Shown: positions 22,596-30,245 of the stretch, in pieces | Numbering within the stretch: position 1 is the stretch's first letter | Layout: each line of letters starts with the position of its first letter | NCBI GenBank assembly: GCA_002353295.1 | Contig: DEJG01000009.1 | Coordinates: 61,448 to 91,692 of the forward strand | DNA: 30,245 nt | Direction: 5' to 3' | DNA from: Prevotella sp. UBA2754 | Lineage (GTDB): Bacteria; Bacteroidota; Bacteroidia; Bacteroidales; Bacteroidaceae | The notes under the pieces: model-generated | The model's input: the letters and a program-made list of their open reading frames with translations, nothing else | Databases searched by the model: none | Told to the model about the DNA's origin: nothing | Made by a program: the position numbers and the translations under genes

Positions 22596-23647
22596 AGCTT
22601 TTGTATCTTTAGTTTGTAATGATCTGTATAATCAATGCGCATCACCTTGAGGATATCGTCGTCGGCAGGAGACAACGCAAGGGCAACATGCCCCATCGTG
22701 CGGCGCAAATTAATCTCCACACAGGGGTGCAGAAGGAGTTGAGAGTGGAGAGTGGAGAGTGGAGAGTTGGGGCGCACCAACATCATATCTACGCCAAACG
22801 GTCCCTGATAGTTGGACAAATCTATATCCGCTATAATCTTATCCTTTATACTATCAAGCAACTGCACTGGGATATAGCGACTTATCATTTCGCGCTTTCG
22901 CGATTCGGTAGCCAGGATATTCCCCGTATAGGCGCCATTAGTGGTATGAAAAAGCGAGAGTCCCAGATAGCGCACGCCTTCTGCCGTTGCTTCGAATTCC
23001 ATACCGAAATCTTTCACTTTATCGTAATAGGGCTCGACCATTACCCCACCCTGACTGCCTAACAGATTGCGGAGCCAGCCTCGCTGATGGTCATTCAGTT
23101 CGCCATTGACAAAACGAAGCCCGCGGCCACTGGAACTCCACGGAGCCTTTAACACTACGCGGGGATGCTCTGCGAGAATTTGCCCGACAGCTTCTATAGA
23201 CTGGCAAAACCACGATTCACCTACAAGGCCTTCTCCCTTCAACTGACGAAGCAAGCGGGAAGACGTCTGTCTGTGTGATAATTGACGGATATCAGCCACC
23301 TCTTGTTCCGAAGGTATAAGAGCCCCCTGAACGCCGTAACGTTGGAGAGAGTGTCGCAAAGCATTATCCCATCCCCAAACAGAAACGGAAGTAACGGGCA
23401 AATCCCTTAATTGAGTTTTGCTGACCCACTCTACAAAGCATTTCCGCCCTCTCGTGGCTCGCCGGAAGGCACGCGAAGCATAATCTGCATCCTCGACCCA
23501 TACAAAATCACCTTTTTCTGCCCACAATGCCGGAAGATACCCCATATCGGCACGTAACTGACGACCAGCATGGGGGGCTGTGAAATTTGAAAGATTACAG
23601 GCCAATGCAATATCGTGTTCTGGATTGAAAATATGTAATTTGCTCAT
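22592..23647 (-). CDS. ATP-grasp-like protein, conserved in Bacteroidales
   Basis: From the ATG at 23647 the protein has 351 residues. The upstream ATG at 23668 spans the promoter box (23656-23663) and is rejected. It begins MSKLHIFNPEHDIALA, a nucleotide-binding style N-terminus; KAPWSSSGRGL (167-177) resembles the ATP-binding loop of ATP-grasp ligases, and a C-terminal PCVEINLRRTMGH (308-320) with preceding GVDMM supplies the expected Asp, Glu and Asn metal ligands. ATP-grasp enzymes join a carboxylate to an amine or thiol; the substrates here are unknown. Residues about 292-305 are encoded by a 7-bp tandem repeat that looks inserted between conserved segments. It is cotranscribed with the GH43 gene, although no functional link is obvious. 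Confidence 0.65.
   Translation of the reverse strand: MSKLHIFNPEHDIALACNLSNFTAPHAGRQLRADMGYLPALWAEKGDFVWVEDADYASRAFRRATRGRKCFVEWVSKTQLRDLPVTSVSVWGWDNALRHSLQRYGVQGALIPSEQEVADIRQLSHRQTSSRLLRQLKGEGLVGESWFCQSIEAVGQILAEHPRVVLKAPWSSSGRGLRFVNGELNDHQRGWLRNLLGSQGGVMVEPYYDKVKDFGMEFEATAEGVRYLGLSLFHTTNGAYTGNILATESRKREMISRYIPVQLLDSIKDKIIADIDLSNYQGPFGVDMMLVRPNSPLSTLHSQLLLHPCVEINLRRTMGHVALALSPADDDILKVMRIDYTDHYKLKIQKL
22741..22768. repeat. Four tandem 7-bp units inside the ATP-grasp-like gene
   Basis: GAGAGTG is repeated three times exactly and a fourth time as GAGAGTT. On the coding strand it gives the low-complexity segment NSPLSTLHSQ between the conserved GVDMM and PCVEIN blocks. As 7 is not a multiple of 3, gain or loss of one unit would shift the frame. 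Confidence 0.8.
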
Positions 23648-23655
23648 TTCTGCTG

Positions 23656-23663
23656 CAAAGTTA
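23656..23663 (-). promoter_or_regulatory. -7 promoter box of the ATP-grasp/GH43 operon
   Basis: TAACTTTG on the minus strand, 8 bp before the ATG at 23647, implying a nearly leaderless transcript. It is divergent from the signalling operon's promoter (23683-23714). Confidence 0.5.
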
Positions 23664-23682
23664 ATCATTTTATTAGCAAAAA

Positions 23683-23714
23683 TTTGTATATTTCAAAAAA
23701 TATCTTTAATTTTG
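23683..23714 (+). promoter_or_regulatory. Promoter of the signalling operon
   Basis: TTTG (23683-23686) and TAATTTTG (23707-23714), 20 bp apart, match the Bacteroidetes consensus very well. The first gene starts 30 bp downstream, and no further promoter is needed for the next four overlapping or closely spaced genes. Confidence 0.75.
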
Positions 23715-23744
23715 CCACAATATTAATTTTAGAAATACAAAAAC

Positions 23745-24914
23745 ATGAATCCAGTTAAAATCCTTAGTGTGGATGACGAGATGGACCTTGAATTGCTGCT
23801 GACACAGTATTTCAGAAGGAAAATCCGTAAGGGAGAATATGAATTTTTCTTTGCCCATAACGGCTTAGAAGCCCTTACCGTCCTTTTAAGAGAAAAAGAC
23901 ATCAACATCATCCTTTCGGATATCAATATGCCAGAGATGGACGGATTGACTCTATTGACGAAAATCAACGAGATGCACAATCCTGCCATGAAATGCATTA
24001 TGGTCAGTGCCTACGGCGACATGGGTAATATACGCTCGGCTATGAATAACGGTGCTTTCGATTTTGCCACCAAACCTATAGACTTGGACGACTTAAGCGT
24101 GACCATTGAGAAGGCCATTGGACAGATTGAATATATCAAGAAAGCTCAGGTAGAACACTCGCAGCTGGAGTCGCTGAAGACCGATCTGGCTGTGGCTCGC
24201 GAAATACAGCAGGCCATTCTGCCACGCGTCTTCCCGCCATTCCCTGAGAATGAGAAAGAAATAGACGTTGCTGCCTTGATGACACCAGCAAAGGATGTGG
24301 GTGGTGATTTCTACGATTTCTTCCGCATCGACAAAAATCGCATCGGTGTAGTAATGGCAGACGTGAGTGGAAAAGGTATTCCGGCGGCCATCTTCATGGC
24401 TGTCAGCCGTACCTTAATTCGCACTGTCGGACTGCAGGACTATACCCCTGGCAAGTGTTTGACAAAATCGAATGAACTGCTGAGCACAGAGTCTGTCGAC
24501 TGCATGTTCGTGACCGTGTTTTATGGTATCTACCACATCGACACAGGCGAGTTGGAATACTGTAACGGAGGTCACAATTCACCCTATATCATGCATGCCA
24601 ATGGCAATATAGAAATGCTACCTGTCAGCAAAAATCCCATAGTGGGTGTTATAGAAGGTATTGAGTTCAAGGGCGACACCATCCATCTTGCAGTTGGCGA
24701 CACTTTGTTGATGTACACCGACGGCGTGAACGAGGCTACAAATCTGAACGCTGAAGAATATGGAGACGAAAGGATGGCTGAAGTTCTGAAGACACTTAAC
24801 GGCAAATCTTGTAAGGAAATCGTCGACGGACAGCTAGAATCTGTCAGAGCATTTGCAGGCGAGGCTGAACAGAGTGACGACATCACCATCATGGCACTGA
24901 AGCGTAAAGCATGA
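23745..24914 (+). CDS. Response regulator with SpoIIE-type PP2C phosphatase output
   Basis: A 389-residue cytosolic protein with two domains joined by a helical linker. The receiver (1-125) has VDDE (9-12), phosphorylation site Asp59 in ILSDINMPEMDG, the signalling Ser of MVSAYGD and the conserved Lys of FATKPID. The C-terminal SpoIIE phosphatase (about 165-389) contains PAKDVGGDFYDF, MADVSGKGIPAA, MYTDGVNEA and SDDITIMAL, supplying the Asp residues that bind two metal ions. All are intact. Such proteins dephosphorylate a Ser/Thr-phosphorylated partner, classically an anti-sigma-factor antagonist, when the receiver is phosphorylated. No such substrate is encoded in the window. It leads the operon and overlaps the next gene by 4 nt (ATGA); the kinases two and three genes down are the likely phosphate source. 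Confidence 0.92.
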   Translation: MNPVKILSVDDEMDLELLLTQYFRRKIRKGEYEFFFAHNGLEALTVLLREKDINIILSDINMPEMDGLTLLTKINEMHNPAMKCIMVSAYGDMGNIRSAMNNGAFDFATKPIDLDDLSVTIEKAIGQIEYIKKAQVEHSQLESLKTDLAVAREIQQAILPRVFPPFPENEKEIDVAALMTPAKDVGGDFYDFFRIDKNRIGVVMADVSGKGIPAAIFMAVSRTLIRTVGLQDYTPGKCLTKSNELLSTESVDCMFVTVFYGIYHIDTGELEYCNGGHNSPYIMHANGNIEMLPVSKNPIVGVIEGIEFKGDTIHLAVGDTLLMYTDGVNEATNLNAEEYGDERMAEVLKTLNGKSCKEIVDGQLESVRAFAGEAEQSDDITIMALKRKA

Positions 24915-26482
24915 ACAGAATTGTAAAAATAGGCATTAACGCCCTTGCCACATGTGCATTTATCGCTCTTGGTATTGTGCTGTATGACATGTACCAAAAT
25001 TATACTCATGAACAGCAGCATGTTAAAGAGTTGGAACAGCAGTTGAGCGAGCTCTCGAAGAAAGAGAAGCAATCGGCTGTCATGCAAAGTATCAATGCGC
25101 AAATGGAGGAAATTGCCAATCAGGAACGCATCATCAGTGAAGAACAACGTATTGAGGCTGTAGAACAGAGTAAAATAGCCAATGAAATGCGTCAGCATGC
25201 CGAAATAGAACGGCAAAACGCACAAGAGGCCGAAAAACGAGCGTTAACAGCTTCTGAACTGGCAAAAAAGCAGCAGACGATAGCTGAGAAAGAACGTGTA
25301 CTGGCAGAATACTCGAAGAGCGTGGCTGACACACTCAGTTATGTGGCAATGGCACGAACGGTGGGAAATGCTGCTATCACACAGCAGAGCACCGGAAACC
25401 GGGATTTAGCTGCACTATTGGCATACGCTTCTTATATTTTCACAAAACGCTATAGGGGTGACTTGTATCACCCTTCTATCTATGAAGCTCTGACGCGTAC
25501 CAGCGGCGGACAACAACGATGGTCTGTGGCCCGAGGAGGCATCATTAAAATGAACGGAATTCCTGGGACCAACAGTTTTATGTCAATCAGTATGTATGGG
25601 GAAATACAGCAACATACTAAAACAGCGAATGGTCTGCAAACACAAACCGTTTTCAGCGACAAAGCCTTTGACTTCCGCGATATCTATATTAACCCAGAAC
25701 GAACTTTCTTTGCTGTTAGTCACACTGGACATCTAGTGGCAAAGAAGGAAAACGGGAAAGTACATATCATCAATATTGACGGCGCTGTTCGCCCCTTCCG
25801 TATCTTCTCTTTTAAAAGCAACGAATTGATGGTGACAGCCGAACAAAGCGTACACGTGATTGATGCTATCACACTACGCCCCATTAGGACAATCCCACTC
25901 CCTTTCAAAGCTTCTATTGCAGGGAATAAAGGCAATCAATTAGCATTGTTCGACCAAGTAGGCAATATGTATTTGGCTGACAAGGGCCTCACTAGGTTTC
26001 ATCGGGAAAACCTTCCTTTCAAGGGACGCATAACTTCCTATAATTACAGTAAGAGTACTGGTATAACGACTTTCGGTATGTACGATGGTACCATCTACTA
26101 CATCAATTCGGCAGGAAAGATGTATAAGCTAGTAGGCCACAACTCACGCATTACTAGAATCATATACGACAATCGACATCTGTACTCATGCAGTTACGAT
26201 GGAACGGTGAGATACTGGAATATCGTAAGCGAGAAAGTAGAACCCATCAGTATTCTCACTTCACGGCAATGGCTGGTCTGCATCTCCTTTGACAAGAGAC
26301 GGAAGAATATTTGGTCAGCCGAATATAACGGGACACTGACGGAAACCCTCATCAATATTCCTGAAATGGCTCAAAAACTGAAAGCGAAAATTAAACGCAA
26401 CCTCACACGTGAGGAATGGAATTACTATATAGGAAGGAATATTCCATACGAAACATTTATCGGGAAGGAGGCTAGCCTATGA
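24911..26482 (+). CDS. Membrane-anchored coiled-coil protein with WD40-like propeller
   Basis: A 523-residue protein. One N-terminal transmembrane helix (about 9-27, INALATCAFIALGIVLYDM) is followed by a long charged coiled coil (about 32-140, rich in Glu, Gln and Lys). Next comes a helical element with GNRDLAALLAYASYIF, the same type of motif found before WD40 domains in STAND-like proteins. Residues about 200-480 look like degenerate propeller blades (for example LYSCSYDGTVRYWN and NIWSAEYNGTL). The C-terminus has NLTREEWNYYIGRNIPYE, the LTxxEWxxY tail typical of such proteins. There is no enzymatic motif; it probably holds or localises partners. It overlaps both neighbours by 4 nt, so it should be made at fixed ratio with the phosphatase and the sensor. 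Confidence 0.75.
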   Translation: MNRIVKIGINALATCAFIALGIVLYDMYQNYTHEQQHVKELEQQLSELSKKEKQSAVMQSINAQMEEIANQERIISEEQRIEAVEQSKIANEMRQHAEIERQNAQEAEKRALTASELAKKQQTIAEKERVLAEYSKSVADTLSYVAMARTVGNAAITQQSTGNRDLAALLAYASYIFTKRYRGDLYHPSIYEALTRTSGGQQRWSVARGGIIKMNGIPGTNSFMSISMYGEIQQHTKTANGLQTQTVFSDKAFDFRDIYINPERTFFAVSHTGHLVAKKENGKVHIINIDGAVRPFRIFSFKSNELMVTAEQSVHVIDAITLRPIRTIPLPFKASIAGNKGNQLALFDQVGNMYLADKGLTRFHRENLPFKGRITSYNYSKSTGITTFGMYDGTIYYINSAGKMYKLVGHNSRITRIIYDNRHLYSCSYDGTVRYWNIVSEKVEPISILTSRQWLVCISFDKRRKNIWSAEYNGTLTETLINIPEMAQKLKAKIKRNLTREEWNYYIGRNIPYETFIGKEASL

Positions 26483-29322
26483 AGATACGACTTCTACAGC
26501 TGATACTGCTTATAATGACTTTCGTCACAGGTGCCAATGCGCAGGGATTTCCCCTCTTCAGGAACATCTCCCCTGCGGAATATCAAGGCCACAAGCAGAA
26601 CTTTGACATAGAAATCGATGACAACGGATTAATAGTGGTTGCCAATTTTGAAGGACTTCTCTATTACGATAATGCACAATGGCGTAAGGTCTATACTCCA
26701 AATATAACCCGAACAACTGTAGTATTTCGTGACTCAAAGGGTAAGGTATGGGTAGGCGGATATAATTTCTTTGGTTATGTAAAAGTAAGAGAGAACGGTG
26801 AACTCGAACTAAAAAACCAAGACGAGATTCACGAATTCAAAGGTGAAGTGCAGGACATTTGGGAGGAAGCAGGTCAATTATACTTTTCTGTCAGTAATGG
26901 CAATATATATACCGCCAAGCAGAACGAGATTTTCCTCTCAACAACCACTAAAGGCAATCCCTACGACTACGAGCCTGTTGTGCCTAATTCGACAGTCAGC
27001 TGGAAAGAAAAACTGGATGATGGTTGGACTGCTGTCTCAACAGAGGGAAACGGTCTGTTTATCGTCAATAAAAATGGACAGATTATCTATCAGCTGACAG
27101 AGGAGGACGGACTTTGCTCTAATAACATTGTGAGTTTGGCTTATAACAAGCATGGATTGCTTTGGGGGGTTACCGACAATGGTATTTTTGTCATGCAAGT
27201 ACCTTCGCCCTACACATTTTTCTCCCACAATACGGGACTGCGCGGAGAGGTGCTATCACTAGCCAAACTGGGTAATCAGATGTTTGCAGGAACCCCTTTG
27301 GGTGTTTTCTGGCAACAAGGTCAGAAATTCGAGCAAGTGGGCAAAATGAATTATGCCTGTTGGCAACTGGTATCTGAAGGAAACAGTTTACTGGCAGCTA
27401 CTCCTAATGGTGTTTATCGCATCATGCATAATGGCACCACTCAACAACTAACGACAGCTAATACCACTGCATTATTAGTAAACGGCAACGGATTCTATAG
27501 CGGTGAGTCTGATGGTGTATTCTATCATGAACCAGGTAAACAACCCATTAAAGTATGCGAAGCAGAACGTGCGACTAAGTTTATCAAAGACAAGCAGGGA
27601 GTGATTTGGATTCAGAACCTATACGGCAGAATATGGAACAACGAAAAAGGGCAATTCAATTTACTTACCGCAGGGAACAATAATGAAGAAATAGCCACCT
27701 TGGTAATGATAGGTGACCAACCGACCATCGTCAATGCCAATTCCACAAAACCTGTCCCCTATCCGCTCTACGCTTTTACAGATAATCAAGGGATTATTTG
27801 GCTGACCGACAATAAAGGGAAAAAACTATATGCAATAGAGAATGGCAGCAAGCATAACAAATGGAACACACTGGTATATCCTTTGATGGAACATACCGTG
27901 AGAGCTGTTCTGCACGAGAGAGACAAAGTTTGGATAGGCACTGCCGATGGCTTGCATGTTGCTAATGCAACAAAAATGGATTTGACAAAAAGTGCCAAAC
28001 CAACCATCTTCTTCCGCGCTATCGAAATCAACGACAGTGTGACATGGGGAGGTTTTACGGATATGCCTAAGCATTTGGTGTTTGAAAACGATCAAAAACA
28101 TATTACCATCAGGTTTTCTATCGATTTTCCGTCACTATTATTACGCACTCAATATCGCTACCGCATCAACAACGGGAAATGGAGTGCATGGGATAATGAT
28201 ACTTTCGCAGAATACAACAACCAATCGTTTGGCATATATACTTTTGAAGTACAAGCTCGCGATGCATTCGGACAGCAATCTGATATCATTTCACTCCATT
28301 TTGAAATCAAAGCCCCGTTCTACTTCCGTTGGTATATGATATTGCTATATCTGCTGATACTATCTTTGCTCGCCTATGCAACTATGCGATGGCGATTGAG
28401 TCGGTTAGAAAAGGACAAACAGAGACTGGAGTCCATCGTTCAAGAGCGTACCGCAGAAGTGGTGAAACAGAAAAACGAGATTGAGGAAAAATCCAAAAGT
28501 TTGGAAACAGCCTTAAATGAATTGGGAGAAGCACAAAGTGAGTTGGTACGTCAGGAGAAGATGGCTACTGTGGGTAAACTGACTCAGGGACTGATTGACC
28601 GTATACTGAACCCTCTGAATTATATCAATAACTTCGCAAAACTGTCAGAAGGTCTGGTGGATGACGTACGGGACAATATCGAGGACGAGAAAGAGCATAT
28701 ATCGCCAGAGAATTTTAACGACACCATGGACGTGCTGACAATGCTGAAGGGAAACCTTCAGAAGGTAGGCGAGCACGGAGCCAACACTACACGTACGCTG
28801 AAAGCTATGGAAGAAGTGATGAAGGATCGCTCGAGTGGTATTATAAAGATGGATCTATTGCCGATGATTCATAAGGATGAGGAGATGTTGAACACGTATT
28901 ACGAAAAGGACATCACGAAGCACCATATCAAGTGTGTATTTGAATATCCTGATACATCTATTTATGTTAATGCAAATCCTGAACTTCTAAGCACGTCGTT
29001 GATGAGTCTGCTGAACAACGCATTGTATGCCGTCGTCAAGAAGGCCAAACGCAAGGAGTTTGTGCCCGAAATTGACGTGATTCTAACAATGGAAGGTGAC
29101 TCCGCACGTATCATCATCAGAGATAACGGTCTTGGAATTGAGGACACTATTATTCATAAAATTTTCGACCCCTTCTTCACCACCAAGACTACAGGAGAAG
29201 CTTCGGGCGTAGGACTCTATCTCAGTCGTGAAGTCATCCAAAACTACGGAGGTGACATTCAGGTAAAGTCACAGAAAGACGAATATACAGAATTTACCAT
29301 TACTATACCGACAACTAAATAA
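26479..29322 (+). CDS. Two-component propeller sensor with a His-less kinase core (pseudokinase-like)
   Basis: A 947-residue membrane protein. Signal peptide 1-21 (ends GANAQ); periplasmic regulator-propeller blades (about 25-510, with motifs such as GLIVVANFEGLLYYD and GKVWVGGY); a Y_Y_Y beta-domain (about 540-612); a transmembrane helix (about 617-637); a coiled coil; and a kinase core. The dimerisation helix reads KMATVGKLTQGLIDRILNPL, where family members have GIAHEINNPL: the phospho-accepting His is Asp707 and the following Glu is Arg708. The ATP-binding domain looks functional: LLNNALYAV, RDNGLGIED, FDPFFTTK and ASGVGLYLS. It therefore probably cannot autophosphorylate in the ordinary way. 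Known hybrid propeller sensors of Bacteroidetes sense glycans and carry receiver and AraC-like DNA-binding domains in the same chain; those are missing here. An intact soluble kinase follows 10 bp downstream. Confidence 0.9.
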   Translation: MKIRLLQLILLIMTFVTGANAQGFPLFRNISPAEYQGHKQNFDIEIDDNGLIVVANFEGLLYYDNAQWRKVYTPNITRTTVVFRDSKGKVWVGGYNFFGYVKVRENGELELKNQDEIHEFKGEVQDIWEEAGQLYFSVSNGNIYTAKQNEIFLSTTTKGNPYDYEPVVPNSTVSWKEKLDDGWTAVSTEGNGLFIVNKNGQIIYQLTEEDGLCSNNIVSLAYNKHGLLWGVTDNGIFVMQVPSPYTFFSHNTGLRGEVLSLAKLGNQMFAGTPLGVFWQQGQKFEQVGKMNYACWQLVSEGNSLLAATPNGVYRIMHNGTTQQLTTANTTALLVNGNGFYSGESDGVFYHEPGKQPIKVCEAERATKFIKDKQGVIWIQNLYGRIWNNEKGQFNLLTAGNNNEEIATLVMIGDQPTIVNANSTKPVPYPLYAFTDNQGIIWLTDNKGKKLYAIENGSKHNKWNTLVYPLMEHTVRAVLHERDKVWIGTADGLHVANATKMDLTKSAKPTIFFRAIEINDSVTWGGFTDMPKHLVFENDQKHITIRFSIDFPSLLLRTQYRYRINNGKWSAWDNDTFAEYNNQSFGIYTFEVQARDAFGQQSDIISLHFEIKAPFYFRWYMILLYLLILSLLAYATMRWRLSRLEKDKQRLESIVQERTAEVVKQKNEIEEKSKSLETALNELGEAQSELVRQEKMATVGKLTQGLIDRILNPLNYINNFAKLSEGLVDDVRDNIEDEKEHISPENFNDTMDVLTMLKGNLQKVGEHGANTTRTLKAMEEVMKDRSSGIIKMDLLPMIHKDEEMLNTYYEKDITKHHIKCVFEYPDTSIYVNANPELLSTSLMSLLNNALYAVVKKAKRKEFVPEIDVILTMEGDSARIIIRDNGLGIEDTIIHKIFDPFFTTKTTGEASGVGLYLSREVIQNYGGDIQVKSQKDEYTEFTITIPTTK

Positions 29323-29332
29323 CTTGAAGGCT

Positions 29333-30157
29333 ATGGAGCAACAAATTGACACCCTACAACAGCAGTTAAAACAACAGGAAAAATTAGCCTCCCTGGGTAT
29401 GCTAAGTGCTGGAATAGCACATGAAATACAGAATCCGCTGAATTTTGTCATCAATTTCAGTAAGATGTCTGATAAATTACTAAAAGACTTAATGGAAATT
29501 GTGGAAGACAATGAGGACAACCTCTCAGAAGATGATCGTGAGGAAGTGGAAGATATCGTTGCCGACCTGAAAGAGAATATGGCAAAAATTGTAGAACACG
29601 GTGAACGAGCCATCAGTATCATTCAGGGTATTCTGCTAGTTTCGCGCGGTAAAGAAGATGAGTATATCCCCTCTGATGTATCACATATCGTGAAGGAATA
29701 TGTGTGGCTCTCCTATCATGCTATGCGTGCCAATCATAAGAACTTCAACATCAGTATCCGCGAAGATTATCAGGAGGATTTGCCTAAGATGATGGTTATT
29801 CCACAAGATTTAAGTCGTGCCATACTCAACCTAATGAACAATGCATGCTATACCCTGTGGAGGAAATCGCAGAACATGGGCGAGGACTACCAACCTTTAA
29901 TCAGTGTAAAGGTTGCCATCTTAGAGGAACAACTGCATATTGATATTGAAGACAATGGTGAGGGAATGACTGATGAAGTGAAACAGCGGCTGTATGAAAA
30001 TTTCTTCACTACCAAGCCAGCCGGACAAGGTACAGGATTGGGCATGGCTATTACTCGCGACATTATCGAAAACAAACATCATGGCACACTTACTTTTGAT
30101 ACCCAAGAAGGTCAGGGTACAACGTTCCATATTTCAATCCCTGTTAAGAAAGCATGA
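29333..30157 (+). CDS. Soluble histidine kinase without a sensor domain
   Basis: A 274-residue cytosolic protein; the ATG at 29333 is chosen over an in-frame TTG at 29324. A short N-terminal coiled coil of Gln-rich helix leads into the dimerisation motif KLASLGMLSAGIAHEIQNPL with phospho-accepting His30, then a long acidic helical extension (NEDNLSEDDREEVED), and an ATP-binding domain with LMNNACYTL, EDNGEGM, FFTTKPAG and GTGLGMAI. All motifs are complete. The helical region after the His box aligns by eye with that of the preceding pseudokinase-like sensor, including the unusual acidic insert, so the two probably arose by duplication and may form mixed dimers. It has no input domain and so needs a partner. 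The gene starts 10 bp after the previous stop and overlaps the next start by 4 nt. Confidence 0.9.
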   Translation: MEQQIDTLQQQLKQQEKLASLGMLSAGIAHEIQNPLNFVINFSKMSDKLLKDLMEIVEDNEDNLSEDDREEVEDIVADLKENMAKIVEHGERAISIIQGILLVSRGKEDEYIPSDVSHIVKEYVWLSYHAMRANHKNFNISIREDYQEDLPKMMVIPQDLSRAILNLMNNACYTLWRKSQNMGEDYQPLISVKVAILEEQLHIDIEDNGEGMTDEVKQRLYENFFTTKPAGQGTGLGMAITRDIIENKHHGTLTFDTQEGQGTTFHISIPVKKA

Positions 30158-30245
30158 AAAGAATCTTTTTCACCTTATTAATAATGGGGCTTTCTCTTGC
30201 TGTATGGGCGCAGAATAATGCAGAGCAATATCGGAGCATCTATGA
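30154..30245 (+). CDS. Secreted protein, 5' end only
   Basis: The ATG at 30154 overlaps the kinase stop codon (ATGA). The visible 30 codons are a signal peptide (MKRIFFTLLIMGLSLAVWAQ) followed by NNAEQYRSIY, a helical start that could open a TPR-like domain. The rest lies beyond the window. Coupling places it in the signalling operon. Confidence 0.65.
   Translation, partial: MKRIFFTLLIMGLSLAVWAQNNAEQYRSIY

Noticed and set aside
20940..23647. Polysaccharide-utilization locus around the GH43 gene
   Set aside because: No SusC/SusD pair or other glycan-degrading enzyme is nearby; the only coupled gene is the ATP-grasp-like one.
26479..29322. Classic hybrid two-component system glycan sensor
   Set aside because: The protein lacks the receiver and AraC-type DNA-binding domains and the phospho-accepting His that define those systems.

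Overview
The window looks like a chromosomal segment of a Bacteroidota bacterium, order Bacteroidales and most likely Prevotella or a close relative. The grounds are: Bacteroidetes-type promoters (a -7 box close to TAnnTTTG, sometimes with a TTTG/TTG -33 box 18-20 bp upstream) before many transcription units; no Shine-Dalgarno pattern that I relied on; signal peptides ending in AQ or GQ; and gene families typical of the group (DUF4890, DUF3298, GH43, OmpA proteins, propeller-type sensor kinases, a SpoIIE phosphatase with a receiver domain). No rRNA, tRNA, CRISPR array or intact transposase is visible. Genus is an inference.

Layout. 1-9.3 kb is AT-rich and accessory in character. It holds a DUF4160/DUF2442 toxin-antitoxin-like pair; a leftward unit of a Fic protein, a frameshifted secreted protein, an unknown protein and an agmatine/arginine-deiminase family enzyme; a LolA-like secreted protein; a 0.5-kb long-inverted-repeat element; and a tight four-gene unit of an unknown acidic protein, a PD-(D/E)xK-like protein, an RNase J-like metallo-beta-lactamase protein and a metallophosphoesterase. 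9.4-14.1 kb holds an EamA transporter and a three-gene envelope operon (OmpA protein, secreted helical protein, muramidase-like protein). 14.2-16.8 kb, divergent from that operon, is a TPR sensor kinase/NarL-type regulator pair with twin palindromes in the shared promoter region. 16.8-18.7 kb has a YgjP-like metalloprotease and then a gene-poor kilobase with an orphan hairpin, a short inverted-repeat element, 22-bp iterons resembling an IS end, the 3' stub of a gene, and a 27-codon membrane-peptide gene with its own promoter and terminator. 18.4-23.7 kb is more housekeeping-like: DUF4890, a DUF3298 lipoprotein, rsmG, a glyoxalase II-like hydrolase, a GH43 glycosidase and an ATP-grasp-like protein.

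23.7-30.2 kb is the most notable part. A rightward, translationally coupled operon encodes a receiver-SpoIIE phosphatase, a membrane-anchored coiled-coil/WD40-like protein, a periplasmic-propeller sensor kinase, a separate soluble histidine kinase, and the start of another secreted protein. The propeller kinase keeps its ATP-binding motifs but has Asp-Arg where the phospho-accepting His-Glu should be. The small soluble kinase next door has an intact His-Glu but no sensor. I infer a split sensor in which the propeller pseudokinase works through the soluble kinase, with the receiver-phosphatase as a plausible output.
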